A DNA stretch of 64,000 nt from Bacteroidota bacterium (lineage in GTDB: Bacteria; Bacteroidota; Bacteroidia; Flavobacteriales; Weeksellaceae), in contig JAEXBS010000096.1 in NCBI GenBank assembly GCA_023393915.1, forward strand, positions 124,001 through 188,000, given 5' to 3'. Made by a program: the position numbers and the translations under genes. The notes below the pieces were generated by a model that worked only from the letters and a program-made list of their open reading frames with translations, was not told where the DNA came from and did not search any database. Below are positions 17,382 through 26,289 of this stretch, one piece after another. Each line of letters opens with the position of its first letter. The first letter of the stretch is position 1.

Positions 17382-17397
17382 TGTTTCACGTGAAACA
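17382..17397. promoter_or_regulatory. parS site (ParB binding), perfect palindrome
   Basis: A second exact TGTTTCACGTGAAACA, 31 bases upstream of the mnmG start codon and therefore within its leader or promoter region. ParB bound here might also affect mnmG transcription; that is speculation. Confidence 0.92.
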
Positions 17398-17486
17398 TTG
17401 GTCCATTTTCGCTTGTTGAGCGCGATATCTGCTTTTTTATTTGTTTACTACTCGCATAGACTCTGAAGTAAACCTAGATTTATTAA

Positions 17487-17894
17487 TCATCTTTTAGCGA
17501 GATACCAATTCTCTTTTTCTCGCATTAAGGATTTTTCCTCCTCTGTTTTGTCTTTGTAGCCACATAAATGTAGTAGTCCATGGGCAAGTACTCGATGTAA
17601 TTCTTCTTCGTAAGAGGTTGATAATGAATCAGAATTATCCAAAATGCGGTGCAAAGATACAAAAATATCACCGCTGATGGTTTTACCCTTTACGTAATCA
17701 AATGTAATTATGTCCGTATAGTAATTGTGATTTAAATAGGTTTTATTAATATCAAGCAAGTACGAATCGCTACAAAGAATATATGTTATTGGTCCCAGAT
17801 GATATCCTTCTGAGGTAATAAGATTTTCTAACCATTTAATAAGTGGAGCCTGAATGTCAAAACCTTCCACATCTTCAAAGAAAAATTCGATCAT
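17487..17894 (-). CDS. ybeY: Endoribonuclease YbeY (rRNA maturation)
   Basis: Metal-dependent RNase acting in 16S rRNA 3'-end maturation and ribosome quality control. The 135-residue protein has the upstream segment DIITFDYVKGKTISGDIFVS and the metal site HGLLHLCGYKDK. The first two histidines (His105, His109) are present. The position of the canonical third His (residue 115) is Asp, preceded by Lys. I believe this KDK form is common in Bacteroidota. The stop of the patatin gene upstream is three bases from the start, so the two are coupled. Confidence 0.93.
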   Translation of the reverse strand: MIEFFFEDVEGFDIQAPLIKWLENLITSEGYHLGPITYILCSDSYLLDINKTYLNHNYYTDIITFDYVKGKTISGDIFVSLHRILDNSDSLSTSYEEELHRVLAHGLLHLCGYKDKTEEEKSLMREKENWYLAKR

Positions 17895-17897
17895 AAT

Positions 17898-20066
17898 TTA
17901 AAACCAATGGCCTAAAGCCACATTAAAAATTCCATTTTGTTCTTTATTAAAAGACTTACTATAGTTCATACTTATTTGCCCAAAAGGAGAGCGGTAACCT
18001 GCGCCAATGCCTAAGGAACTATGTTCAAAATGAAATATATCTTCCATGGAATGGTTTTCTTCCAAAGTTGATGCAAAAGACAAATTAGGTATTAAGAACA
18101 AGTTTTTGAGAAGTTTGAACTGTACCTCGTTAGTTATTGATAATATGTGTTGACCGGAATGTTGACCTAGTTGGTAACCATAAAATGAAACATGATTTCC
18201 CAGATTTTGTTCAAATTCGCCACCTAGTTTAAATCGATAAAAATCGGGTAGGTTGGTTCCTATCGTTGTTCCACCGAAAATTTTAACTCTATGTGTATAG
18301 AATGATGTAATAGGTATATTAATTCTAAAATCACCTTTTAATTGAAAAGTGGAGTTGTTAGTGGTGTCATCAAATAAATCTATTATCTTACCTTCTAGTG
18401 ATAATTGTACTCCTTTTGTAGGAAAACTACGATCATTTTGTGTGTCGCTCTTTATGAAGGCATAAGGATTAAAAAATCGATCAGTAAGTGTAGCTTGAGT
18501 AAGTGCATATTCCGTCTCAACATAATCAGAACTTACGCCAGCCCCTAGCGCATAGCGGTCTCGCCAGATTGATTGAATGAATAATTCATTCCTAAACCAA
18601 AGTTCGTCTGCTGTAATTGTTCCTTTTAAATCTTTTTGATCATAAGACATTCCAGAGGAGTAAAATCCAAAGCCAGGAATGTATCCGTTATCCATTGAAT
18701 AATTAAGATAGTATCTTGGGGAGTCGCCAATGATCATATCCAAGGAAATAGTAGAATTCTTTAGTAACAATCGCTTTGCAGTTAGATTAACCAAAAGTCC
18801 TGTCTTAAATATTTCATCGTAATGCAGTCCAAATTTCAAAAAGAATCTCGTATCATCCTCATTAACAAATAGTTTTAATGTATTTTGATCGTTTTCTTTA
18901 ATGATATCGTAGTTAATCAGTCGGTAGTTGTTGGTAGCATAAAGTTTATCAATCATTTTATTAATTGATCGGTAACTTTGTAAGGAAGGAAGGGTGAGAT
19001 TCATTTTACCTAGAACATAATTCTCACTAAATAAATTGTTATTCTCTAATGCGATTCTGTCGATTTTATATAAATCACTAAAGATAGTACTACTTGGTGC
19101 TCTAAGTAGACGATCTTCCGCTTTAGGAAGCTGATCCAAAGTGGAAGTGTATTTTAAAGCTTCTCGGTAGCCTGAATCTAAGATTTGCTGTTTATCTCCA
19201 TAACTCGTCGCACTCATTCCTTTTAAGTTGGGATGAATATTGATATCCGTGTATTGATATTGATTTTTTGTCTCTTTCTGAATAGAATAGTCCGTTACTT
19301 GATTTAATATATCAATAAGTGAATTAAGTTGGTCGCGAGTGGCCAATCCCTGACTTAGATCAACTCCAATAACCACATCCATTCCTTTGTCTTTCAGTGG
19401 TTTCGATGGATAATTCACTGTCATGGCTCCATCAATATATAGAGAATCGCCGATTTTTACAGGATCCATTAAAGAAGGGAAAGCAGAACTAGCCATTATG
19501 GCACTTACAAGGTCTCCTTTTTCAAAGAGCTCCATCTTTCCAGATTCGAGATTGGTAGCCACACACATGAAGGGAATAGGCAATTTCGAAAAATCATCGA
19601 CATTAGAGACATTTTTGAAAAGTTCCCGAAGAATATAGATGTTCTTCTGGCCAGTGGAAATAGCTGTAGGCAACACATTTATCTTCCCATCTTTAATAGG
19701 AATACTTAATAGGTATTTATCGACAGATTTATTAAAAAATGAAGATTCCTGACGTGATTTTTCATTAGCAATAAGGGTGTAAAAATCGGTTTCCATTACG
19801 ATTTGTTCTATATCTTTTGCTCTGTATCCAGCAGCATAGAGTCCACCTACAATAGCGCCCATACTGGTTCCCGAGATATAATCAATTTTAACACCTAAAG
19901 AATCAATCACTTTAAGTACCCCTATATGGGCAAATCCCTTTGCACCACCCCCAGAAAGGGATAGACCTATTCGGACATCATCCCCCTTGGGAATAGGATG
20001 TTTTACCTGAGAATTCAATACAATCCAAGGTATAAGGAAAAAGAAAGATAGTAGGATTCGTTTCAT
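17898..20066 (-). CDS. Patatin-like phospholipase with BamA/surface-antigen C-terminal barrel
   Basis: A 722-residue envelope protein. After a signal peptide (cleavage near NSQ) comes a patatin domain with oxyanion motif SLSGGGAKGFAHIG, nucleophile GTSMG (Ser near residue 67) and Asp of the dyad in YIDGAM. A POTRA-like stretch follows around residues 315-400, then a beta-rich outer-membrane barrel of the bacterial surface antigen type, ending ALGHWF with a terminal Phe. This is the PlpD/type Vd-like architecture common in Bacteroidota. It is likely an outer-membrane lipase. It is tightly linked to ybeY downstream and murF-alr upstream (one-base gap). Confidence 0.93.
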   Translation of the reverse strand: MKRILLSFFFLIPWIVLNSQVKHPIPKGDDVRIGLSLSGGGAKGFAHIGVLKVIDSLGVKIDYISGTSMGAIVGGLYAAGYRAKDIEQIVMETDFYTLIANEKSRQESSFFNKSVDKYLLSIPIKDGKINVLPTAISTGQKNIYILRELFKNVSNVDDFSKLPIPFMCVATNLESGKMELFEKGDLVSAIMASSAFPSLMDPVKIGDSLYIDGAMTVNYPSKPLKDKGMDVVIGVDLSQGLATRDQLNSLIDILNQVTDYSIQKETKNQYQYTDINIHPNLKGMSATSYGDKQQILDSGYREALKYTSTLDQLPKAEDRLLRAPSSTIFSDLYKIDRIALENNNLFSENYVLGKMNLTLPSLQSYRSINKMIDKLYATNNYRLINYDIIKENDQNTLKLFVNEDDTRFFLKFGLHYDEIFKTGLLVNLTAKRLLLKNSTISLDMIIGDSPRYYLNYSMDNGYIPGFGFYSSGMSYDQKDLKGTITADELWFRNELFIQSIWRDRYALGAGVSSDYVETEYALTQATLTDRFFNPYAFIKSDTQNDRSFPTKGVQLSLEGKIIDLFDDTTNNSTFQLKGDFRINIPITSFYTHRVKIFGGTTIGTNLPDFYRFKLGGEFEQNLGNHVSFYGYQLGQHSGQHILSITNEVQFKLLKNLFLIPNLSFASTLEENHSMEDIFHFEHSSLGIGAGYRSPFGQISMNYSKSFNKEQNGIFNVALGHWF

Positions 20067-22514
20067 TTAGTTCTTAATATAGATTCTCTTAACTCTCCTT
20101 GAAATTGAAGTTAATACTTCATAGGGAATTGTTTGACAATAATTTGAAAATTCTTCTAATGATGGACTGGAATTAAATAAGACTACTGGATCACCTTCAT
20201 TGCAACGAAGATCCCCTAAATCCACCATAAGCATGTCCATACATATATTTCCTATGATGGGACGTTTTTCTCCTGCAATTCCAACGCAAGCTTTAGTATT
20301 TGTGATTCGTCGAGGTATTCCATCTGCATATCCCACGGGGATAGTTGCGACTCTTGTAGGCTTATCAGCAATATAGGTTCTACCGTAACCTACCGATTCA
20401 CCTGATTGAATTTCTGAAATTTGAGAGATGACAGTTATAAAGCGAACCGCACTTTGCAAGCTTTCTTTAATTTTCCTATCAGGCGTTATACCTACCATAC
20501 CGATGCCAATTCTTACCATATCGTATTGATATTCTGGAAAATGAGTAATTCCTGAGGAGTTTAAGATATGAAGTATCGGTCGGTAATTAAGTTTCTGAAC
20601 TAGTAAGGATGAATTAGTATGGAACCGCTCGGCTTGCTCATGAACATAGTTGGACTGACTCGGATCATCTGAAGTAGAAAGGTGACTAAAGATGGATTCA
20701 ACTTTTACGGGTAAACGAACCAATCGCTTAGCCAGCTCTTCCATCTCATGATCTTTAAACCCTAAGCGATGCATGCCTGTTTCTAGTTTAATATGGATAG
20801 AATAATTTTCAGAATAGCCTTTGAGCTCCAATTCTTCTATAAAGCGTTCTAGTACACGAAAACTATAAATTTCTGGTTCAAGGTTGTAATCAATAATCGT
20901 TGAAAAGCTATGCTGCTCTGGATTCATCACCATAATGGGTGTGGTAATTCCCTTTTTTCTAAGTTCCATTCCTTCATCAGCATAAGCAACACCAAGGTAA
21001 TCGATGTGATGATGTTGAAGGAACTCAGCAACTTCATATCCGCCGAGTCCATAGGCGTGCGCCTTCACCATTGCCATCATTTTGGTCGAAGGCTTAACTA
21101 GAGACTTATGAACATTGATGTTAGTCAATATCGCATTTAAGTTGACTTCAAGAACGGTATCATGTTTTTGAAGTTCCAGCACGTTTTTTATTCTTTCAAT
21201 TTCGAATTTTCGAGCTCCTTTCAATAGAATTAGCTCATTTTCGATCTTTTGAAGCACAGAATCTTGCAATAATTGTTCGGTAGTCTCAAACGTATAAACT
21301 TGATTCTTAAAAAGGGATGCGAAACGACTGATCTCTGAACCCACAAGAAAAACGGAACCAAAATTTTGTTCGTTGGTAAGTTTAGCAATCTGAGGATAAA
21401 ATTCAGGTGAATCGGTTCCCTCAGCAAAATCGGTAAGAACTAACGAGCGATTTGATTTTTGATATTCATTGATAAACTGAAAAGCGGAAGTAAGAGAATC
21501 AAGATCCAAATTAAAAGAATCATTAATAATAAGGTTATCGCGTTGACCATGAATACTTTCTAATCGCATTTCGACAGCTCGCAGTGAATTTATTTTATTA
21601 ACGATTTCCTCATCAGAAAGACCTAGATGCTTCATTACAGCAAAGAGACATAGTACGTTGCTTAAGGTTGAAGTGTCCCTGTTTTTTGCAGGAAGAGAAA
21701 CTAAATGATTATTATACTGAATTGTTATTTCCTTATTAGGATCTTTCCAATCTCCCAAAAAGCTAATGTCATTACGCGTATCAAAACCGAAAGAAATTAG
21801 ATTCCTATCATTAAACTTTCTTTCCATTATTTCACGAACCAAAGGATGATCTGCTGAATAAATGATTGTATTTGATCGAGCAAATAGAATTAATTTCTCC
21901 TCGATAAGTTGCTCAATGTTTTCAAAATGATTGAGGTGAGCTGAACCAATATGCGTTAGAACACCAATCTCTGGAGAGAAAATATGCTCTAGTTTTTGCA
22001 TTTCACCAGGTTTTGAGATCCCAACCTCAAAAAGACCGAGCCGATCATCAGGACTAATTTCCAGTAGTGAAATGGGTAAGCCTAGTTGAGAATTATAACT
22101 TTTCGGGCTTTTGACTGTTTTTTGCCTATCCCATAAACATTGGTAAAGCCATTCCTTTACTACCGTTTTTCCATTACTTCCCGTTATACCAATCGTTCTT
22201 AATTCTCCGTTTGAATTTTTGTGGAATTGTGCTAGTTTTTGAATAAATTCTATTGGGTCTTGTACGATGATCCACGCAATATCTGAATAATCATTCAAAG
22301 CTTTTTGGGTAATTATTACTTTAATTCCTTTTTCTATAGCAGAAACAATAAACTTCTCACCAGAGTTTTTGGAAGTATTGATTGCAAGAAATGCAGTTTC
22401 ATTTGAAGAATAAATAATACGGCTGTCGAATGCAATTTTTTTTACGGTTAGTTCTCCATTTCCTTTTAAAGTGGAGTTTGTAATTTCAGCTAATTCTTTG
22501 GCCGTGTAATTCAT
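20067..22514 (-). CDS. Bifunctional MurF ligase / alanine racemase
   Basis: An 815-residue fusion. The N-terminal half (about 1-450) is a MurF-type ligase: the substrate domain begins TAKELAEITNSTLKG, the ATP loop is GITGSNGKTVVKEW, and ENIEQLIEEKL and NDSFNLDLDSL follow. The C-terminal half (about 455-815) is a PLP alanine racemase: catalytic Lys in MMAMVKAHAYGLG, then GMHRLGF, the HILNSSG loop, RIGIGMVG, and the catalytic Tyr in SVGYGRTY. The fusion supplies D-alanine next to the enzyme that adds D-Ala-D-Ala to the peptidoglycan precursor. It is a known arrangement in Bacteroidota. Confidence 0.96.
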   Translation of the reverse strand: MNYTAKELAEITNSTLKGNGELTVKKIAFDSRIIYSSNETAFLAINTSKNSGEKFIVSAIEKGIKVIITQKALNDYSDIAWIIVQDPIEFIQKLAQFHKNSNGELRTIGITGSNGKTVVKEWLYQCLWDRQKTVKSPKSYNSQLGLPISLLEISPDDRLGLFEVGISKPGEMQKLEHIFSPEIGVLTHIGSAHLNHFENIEQLIEEKLILFARSNTIIYSADHPLVREIMERKFNDRNLISFGFDTRNDISFLGDWKDPNKEITIQYNNHLVSLPAKNRDTSTLSNVLCLFAVMKHLGLSDEEIVNKINSLRAVEMRLESIHGQRDNLIINDSFNLDLDSLTSAFQFINEYQKSNRSLVLTDFAEGTDSPEFYPQIAKLTNEQNFGSVFLVGSEISRFASLFKNQVYTFETTEQLLQDSVLQKIENELILLKGARKFEIERIKNVLELQKHDTVLEVNLNAILTNINVHKSLVKPSTKMMAMVKAHAYGLGGYEVAEFLQHHHIDYLGVAYADEGMELRKKGITTPIMVMNPEQHSFSTIIDYNLEPEIYSFRVLERFIEELELKGYSENYSIHIKLETGMHRLGFKDHEMEELAKRLVRLPVKVESIFSHLSTSDDPSQSNYVHEQAERFHTNSSLLVQKLNYRPILHILNSSGITHFPEYQYDMVRIGIGMVGITPDRKIKESLQSAVRFITVISQISEIQSGESVGYGRTYIADKPTRVATIPVGYADGIPRRITNTKACVGIAGEKRPIIGNICMDMLMVDLGDLRCNEGDPVVLFNSSPSLEEFSNYCQTIPYEVLTSISRRVKRIYIKN

Positions 22515-22538
22515 TGATTAGTAATTTATAAGATCTAT

Positions 22539-23123
22539 TTATTTTTTATTTATAACCTCTTCTACAAACACTTTTCGGCTGACTGCTTCATAGTTTTCTG
22601 TTTCGCCTAACTCTACTAAGCTTTGGCTTTGCGTTGTACGCAACGAATAATTTGCAAGGTTACCTGTTCGGCGGCATATAGCATGAACTTTGGTCACATA
22701 TTCTGCTGTTGCCATGAGGTAGGGCATAGGACCAAAAGGGCGTCCAAGGAAATCCATGTCTAATCCGGCAATAACAATGCGGACTCCATTATTTGCTAAA
22801 GTATTAGCTACTTCAACAATACCCATATCAAAGAATTGTGCCTCGTCTATTCCAACCACATCACATCGCGATCCCAATAATAGAATTTCATTCGAACTTT
22901 CAACCGGTGTGCTTAAAATTTTATTATCATTATGGGATACTACTTGTTGATCATCGTATCGAGTATCAATTTTAGGTTTAAAAATTTCTACATTTTGCCC
23001 TGCCATTTCTGCTCGTCGTAAACGACGAATTAATTCTTCGGTTTTTCCCGAGAACATAGAGCCACAAATCACTTCCATCCAACCGCTCTGCTTGGCATGA
23101 TTAATTGTATTTTCTAAAAACAT
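22539..23123 (-). CDS. tdk: Thymidine kinase (type II)
   Basis: Phosphorylates thymidine in pyrimidine salvage. The 194-residue protein has the P-loop CGSMFSGKTEELI (residues 20-32), the catalytic Glu and metal region GIDEAQFFD (about 91-99), and the lasso-loop region GRPFGPMPYLMA. The zinc-ribbon cysteines of typical type II enzymes are mostly missing: after Cys150 the CxxC partner is Thr153 (CRRT), and the second pair near residues 182-185 is SRKV. The same loss seems to occur in related flavobacterial enzymes, so it may be a lineage trait. It is divergent from the acidic protein at 23184. Confidence 0.95.
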   Translation of the reverse strand: MFLENTINHAKQSGWMEVICGSMFSGKTEELIRRLRRAEMAGQNVEIFKPKIDTRYDDQQVVSHNDNKILSTPVESSNEILLLGSRCDVVGIDEAQFFDMGIVEVANTLANNGVRIVIAGLDMDFLGRPFGPMPYLMATAEYVTKVHAICRRTGNLANYSLRTTQSQSLVELGETENYEAVSRKVFVEEVINKK

Positions 23124-23138
23124 TTGTTAAATTAGCCG

Positions 23139-23160
23139 TAGTTTTGAACAGTCAAAAATA
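23139..23160. promoter_or_regulatory. Divergent -7 elements for tdk and the acidic protein
   Basis: TAGTTTTG on the plus strand (23139-23146) and TATTTTTG on the minus strand (23153-23160) both match TAnnTTTG. They lie 7 bases apart inside the 60-base divergent gap, so polymerase binding at the two would overlap. No clear -33 TTG was found for either. Confidence 0.4.
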
Positions 23161-23183
23161 CTAAAAATTAATAAGCGTAGGCT

Positions 23184-24140
23184 ATGGGGGATATAGAGGA
23201 TATCCGATTAAATTACTTTCAGCAGTGTCTTGATATTATCGCTGATTTGAAAGAGGTTACAACACAGGAGGAATTGGTTGATAGTCAATATAAGCTTGAA
23301 CAACTCTTGGAGTTGTCATCGGTTTTAAAACATATTCCTTTGCTAGCCTCTTATAATAATGATAGTGTTGTGGAGGCTGATTTAGAGGTAGTTAGTGAGG
23401 AAGAGTTGACCAATGAAAAAGACGTTGAATCATATGAAAGTTTTGCCTCGCCCATTAATTTTGAACTGGCAGGTAGAGCAGAAGAAAGTCTGCAGGTAGA
23501 GGAAGATGAGGAGCAGAATTTGTCTAGTGAGAAATTTGAAGAATCTGAAGAATCTCCTATCGAAGAAGATCAAATTGAGTTGCAGAAAAATGAGGATACG
23601 AATGAGCAAACTCCGGACAATATTGAACATTATGAGGAGAGCATAGAAATTGATACTGAAGCAGAAGAGTCTTTGGAAGAGGTCATTGAAATGCACGCTA
23701 AATCTCAGGAAATAATTCCAGAACTTTTTGAACCCGTAGATTACAATGCACCCCATCGTCAAGAAAAGAAATTCAAGCTGGCAAGCATTAAGGGACTAGG
23801 CTCCTCGGTACATTCATTGTTTGAAGATTCGCAAAATGAAGAAGTCCAAGAGCAGCGCGAACCCATTTCAGCAGTTTTGCCTGAAAATCAAACTCTTAGT
23901 CACTCGGGTTCAACCCGAATGGGTTTTAAGTTAGATCTGAATGATCGAATTGCCTTTACCAAAACTCTTTTTAATGGCAGCCAGTCTGAGCTGAACCATA
24001 CTGTGAATTCATTAAATGAATTTAAAACTTTAGAGGAAGCAAAATCCTATTTAAGTGAAGTCTATTACCAACGAAATTGGAAAAAGGTAGATGAATATGC
24101 ACAAAGATTGTGGAATCTAGTAGAGAGTAAATTTCAGTAA
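23184..24140 (+). CDS. Acidic, largely disordered protein with conserved C-terminal helical domain
   Basis: A 318-residue cytoplasmic protein with no signal peptide or membrane helix. Residues about 1-60 are helical (EDIRLNYFQQCLDIIADLKEV). Residues about 65-190 are dominated by Glu and Asp and are probably disordered. The C-terminal 75 residues (DLNDRIAFTKTLFNGSQSELNHT through KKVDEYAQRLWNLVESKF) look folded and resemble a domain I recall at the end of many uncharacterised Bacteroidota proteins. It lies 49 bases upstream of the Mur ligase paralogue and may be co-transcribed with it. The function is unknown to me. Confidence 0.8.
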   Translation: MGDIEDIRLNYFQQCLDIIADLKEVTTQEELVDSQYKLEQLLELSSVLKHIPLLASYNNDSVVEADLEVVSEEELTNEKDVESYESFASPINFELAGRAEESLQVEEDEEQNLSSEKFEESEESPIEEDQIELQKNEDTNEQTPDNIEHYEESIEIDTEAEESLEEVIEMHAKSQEIIPELFEPVDYNAPHRQEKKFKLASIKGLGSSVHSLFEDSQNEEVQEQREPISAVLPENQTLSHSGSTRMGFKLDLNDRIAFTKTLFNGSQSELNHTVNSLNEFKTLEEAKSYLSEVYYQRNWKKVDEYAQRLWNLVESKFQ

Positions 24141-24189
24141 CTGAGTTGAATTAAGGTCAACCTAATTAATAGTTTTCACCTTCTTTTTT

Positions 24190-25566
24190 ATGAGTATAAA
24201 ATTAACCGACTTTAATCATATATTTTTTATTGGTATTGCAGGTGCGGGAATGAGTGCATTAGCACAATACCTTAAGGGAATTGGCAAGGTAATATCTGGT
24301 AGTGACCGGTATTTCTTACCTACTGAACCCAATGAGATTCGATCAAAGCTTGAGGCGGAAGGAATTCAATGTTTTTCTCAAGACGGAAGTGGTATAACAA
24401 AAGAAACCCAGTTAGTGATTGTATCTACTGCAATTGAAGATACAGTAGATGAAGTTGTAAAAGCTAAAGAATTAGGGATACCCCTAATGAAACGCAGTGA
24501 ACTTCTTGCTTTGATTTGTGAAAGCAAAAAAACCATTGCCGTTGCCGGGACGTCTGGAAAAAGTAGCACTGCAGGTATGTTGTATCATGTTTTAGAATCT
24601 GCGGGACTAGATCCTAGTATAATTACGGGCGCTGGCCTAACTTCATTGATAAAAGAAGGTAAAATTGGAAATGCAAAAGTAGGTAAAGGAGATTGGTTGA
24701 TTATAGAAGCAGATGAAAGCGATGGATCAATAGTTCAGTACCGTCCAGAAATTGGATTACTTTTAAACATAGACAAAGATCACCAACCTTTAGAAGAGTT
24801 ATTTCCTTTGTTCAATACCTTTAAGTCGAATACTAAAGGTTTATTTATAACCAATCTTTCTAATGACAATTCTAAGTTATTGAGTAGTGGAGAACATAGG
24901 GACTTTGGGTTTGAAACTCCAGAAGCCTATTTTAACGCAACAGATCTTAAGCAGGAGCAGTTTAAAATTGAATTTCAATTAAGAGGAGTAAATTTTACAA
25001 TGAATGCTTTAGGGCAGCATAGTGTAGAAAATGCCACGGCTGCTATTGCCGTAGCTCAAAGCATTGGAGTAGATCTTAATATTTGCGCACGAAGCATTGC
25101 TCAATACGAGGGTATTTACAGGAGACATCAGATATTAGGGGAAAAAAATGGAGTTTGGGTGATCGATGATTATGCACATAACCCAGCTAAATGTGCTGCT
25201 TCAATTGCGGCGTGTCAACCTGTGGCAAAAAAAGTAATTGCATGGTTTCAGCCCCATGGATACGGACCTACACGATTTCTACGTGATGAATTTGTTAAGC
25301 AGATTTCAAATATCCTTCGAGGGGATGATGAAATATGGATGAGTGAAATTTATTATGCAGGAGGAAGTGCAAAAAAGGATATTTCTGCTAAGGATTTGAT
25401 ATTAGATATTCAAGCAGAGGGTAAAAATGCCTATTTCATTGAAAATCGAGAAGAGCTTCTTTCCTCCATGCGCAGCCACATAACAGAAGATTCTGTTATT
25501 CTACTGATGGGAGCTAGAGATCCAGGATTAGAAAGTTTTGCTCGAGAATTCTATCAAAACTTGTAG
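24190..25566 (+). CDS. MurC/Mpl-like Mur ligase paralogue
   Basis: A 458-residue ATP-dependent ligase with the three Mur domains: an N-terminal nucleotide-sugar fold beginning FFIGIAGAGMSALA, the central ATPase, and a C-terminal Rossmann domain with DDYAHNPAKCAA and MGARDPGLE. The ATP loop reads GTSGKSST (residues 120-127), whereas MurC and Mpl normally have GTHGKTTT. The central acidic motif IEADESDGS is retained. The divergence suggests a paralogue rather than the essential MurC. Possible roles are Mpl-like recycling of murein peptides or ligation of a different precursor. Substrate is unassigned. It is followed one base later by rsmI. Confidence 0.82.
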   Translation: MSIKLTDFNHIFFIGIAGAGMSALAQYLKGIGKVISGSDRYFLPTEPNEIRSKLEAEGIQCFSQDGSGITKETQLVIVSTAIEDTVDEVVKAKELGIPLMKRSELLALICESKKTIAVAGTSGKSSTAGMLYHVLESAGLDPSIITGAGLTSLIKEGKIGNAKVGKGDWLIIEADESDGSIVQYRPEIGLLLNIDKDHQPLEELFPLFNTFKSNTKGLFITNLSNDNSKLLSSGEHRDFGFETPEAYFNATDLKQEQFKIEFQLRGVNFTMNALGQHSVENATAAIAVAQSIGVDLNICARSIAQYEGIYRRHQILGEKNGVWVIDDYAHNPAKCAASIAACQPVAKKVIAWFQPHGYGPTRFLRDEFVKQISNILRGDDEIWMSEIYYAGGSAKKDISAKDLILDIQAEGKNAYFIENREELLSSMRSHITEDSVILLMGARDPGLESFAREFYQNL

Positions 25567-25567
25567 T

Positions 25568-26263
25568 ATGAGTGGTTTTTTATATTTTGTTCCCACCCCG
25601 ATAGGAAATTTAGATGACATCACTCTAAGGGCCTTAAAAGTACTTGAGGAAGTAGATTACATCTTGTGTGAGGATACTAGAACTTCAGGTATTCTATTAA
25701 AGCATTACAATATTTCTAAGCCGACACGCTCTTACCATCTTCATAATGAACATGGAACTACCGCACGAATTGTTGAAGACCTTAAAAATGGATCAAAAGT
25801 TGCGATTATTACAGATGCAGGAACTCCAGGAATATCAGACCCGGGTTATCTTTTAGCTAGGGCTTGCGCTGAGGAAAATATTGAAATGTCTTGTTTACCT
25901 GGAGCTACGGCATTAGTGCCGGCATTGGTGGTTTCAGGTCTTCCAAATAACGAATTCTTTTTCGCTGGATTTCTTCCACCTAAAAAAGGCAGACAAACTC
26001 GATTAATGCAGCTGGCACAAATGGGAACTACAATTGTGCTTTATGAAAGCCCACATAAAATAAAAACTACGTTAAAGCAAATTCAAGAGTTTTTTGGAGC
26101 AGAGACTCAGGTCAGCCTCAGTCGAGAAATATCGAAAAAATTTGAGCAAACGATAAGAGGCAACATTGGAGAAGTTATAGCCTTTTCTGAAACAAAGGAG
26201 CTCAAAGGAGAAATTGTTTTGATAATTAATAACAAAATAGCTAAAACCGGAAATGAGGGTTAG
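25568..26263 (+). CDS. rsmI: 16S rRNA 2'-O-ribose C1402 methyltransferase RsmI
   Basis: SAM-dependent methylation of C1402 in 16S rRNA. The ATG at 25568 gives 231 residues starting SGFLYFVPTPIGNLDDI, the family start. An upstream in-frame start would overlap the Mur ligase. Other motifs are EDTRTSGILL, ITDAGTPGISDPGYLL, CLPGATALVPALVVSGLP, FAGFLPPKKGRQ and LYESPHKI. Length is normal for the tetrapyrrole-methylase fold family. It begins one base after the upstream gene's stop, so it is translationally coupled. fabG follows 26 bases later. Confidence 0.96.
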   Translation: MSGFLYFVPTPIGNLDDITLRALKVLEEVDYILCEDTRTSGILLKHYNISKPTRSYHLHNEHGTTARIVEDLKNGSKVAIITDAGTPGISDPGYLLARACAEENIEMSCLPGATALVPALVVSGLPNNEFFFAGFLPPKKGRQTRLMQLAQMGTTIVLYESPHKIKTTLKQIQEFFGAETQVSLSREISKKFEQTIRGNIGEVIAFSETKELKGEIVLIINNKIAKTGNEG

Positions 26264-26289
26264 AACTCATATCCAATAAATATTGAACT

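Noticed and set aside
20067..22514. The MurF-alanine racemase fusion as a novel fusion.
   Set aside because: This fusion is well known in Bacteroidota.
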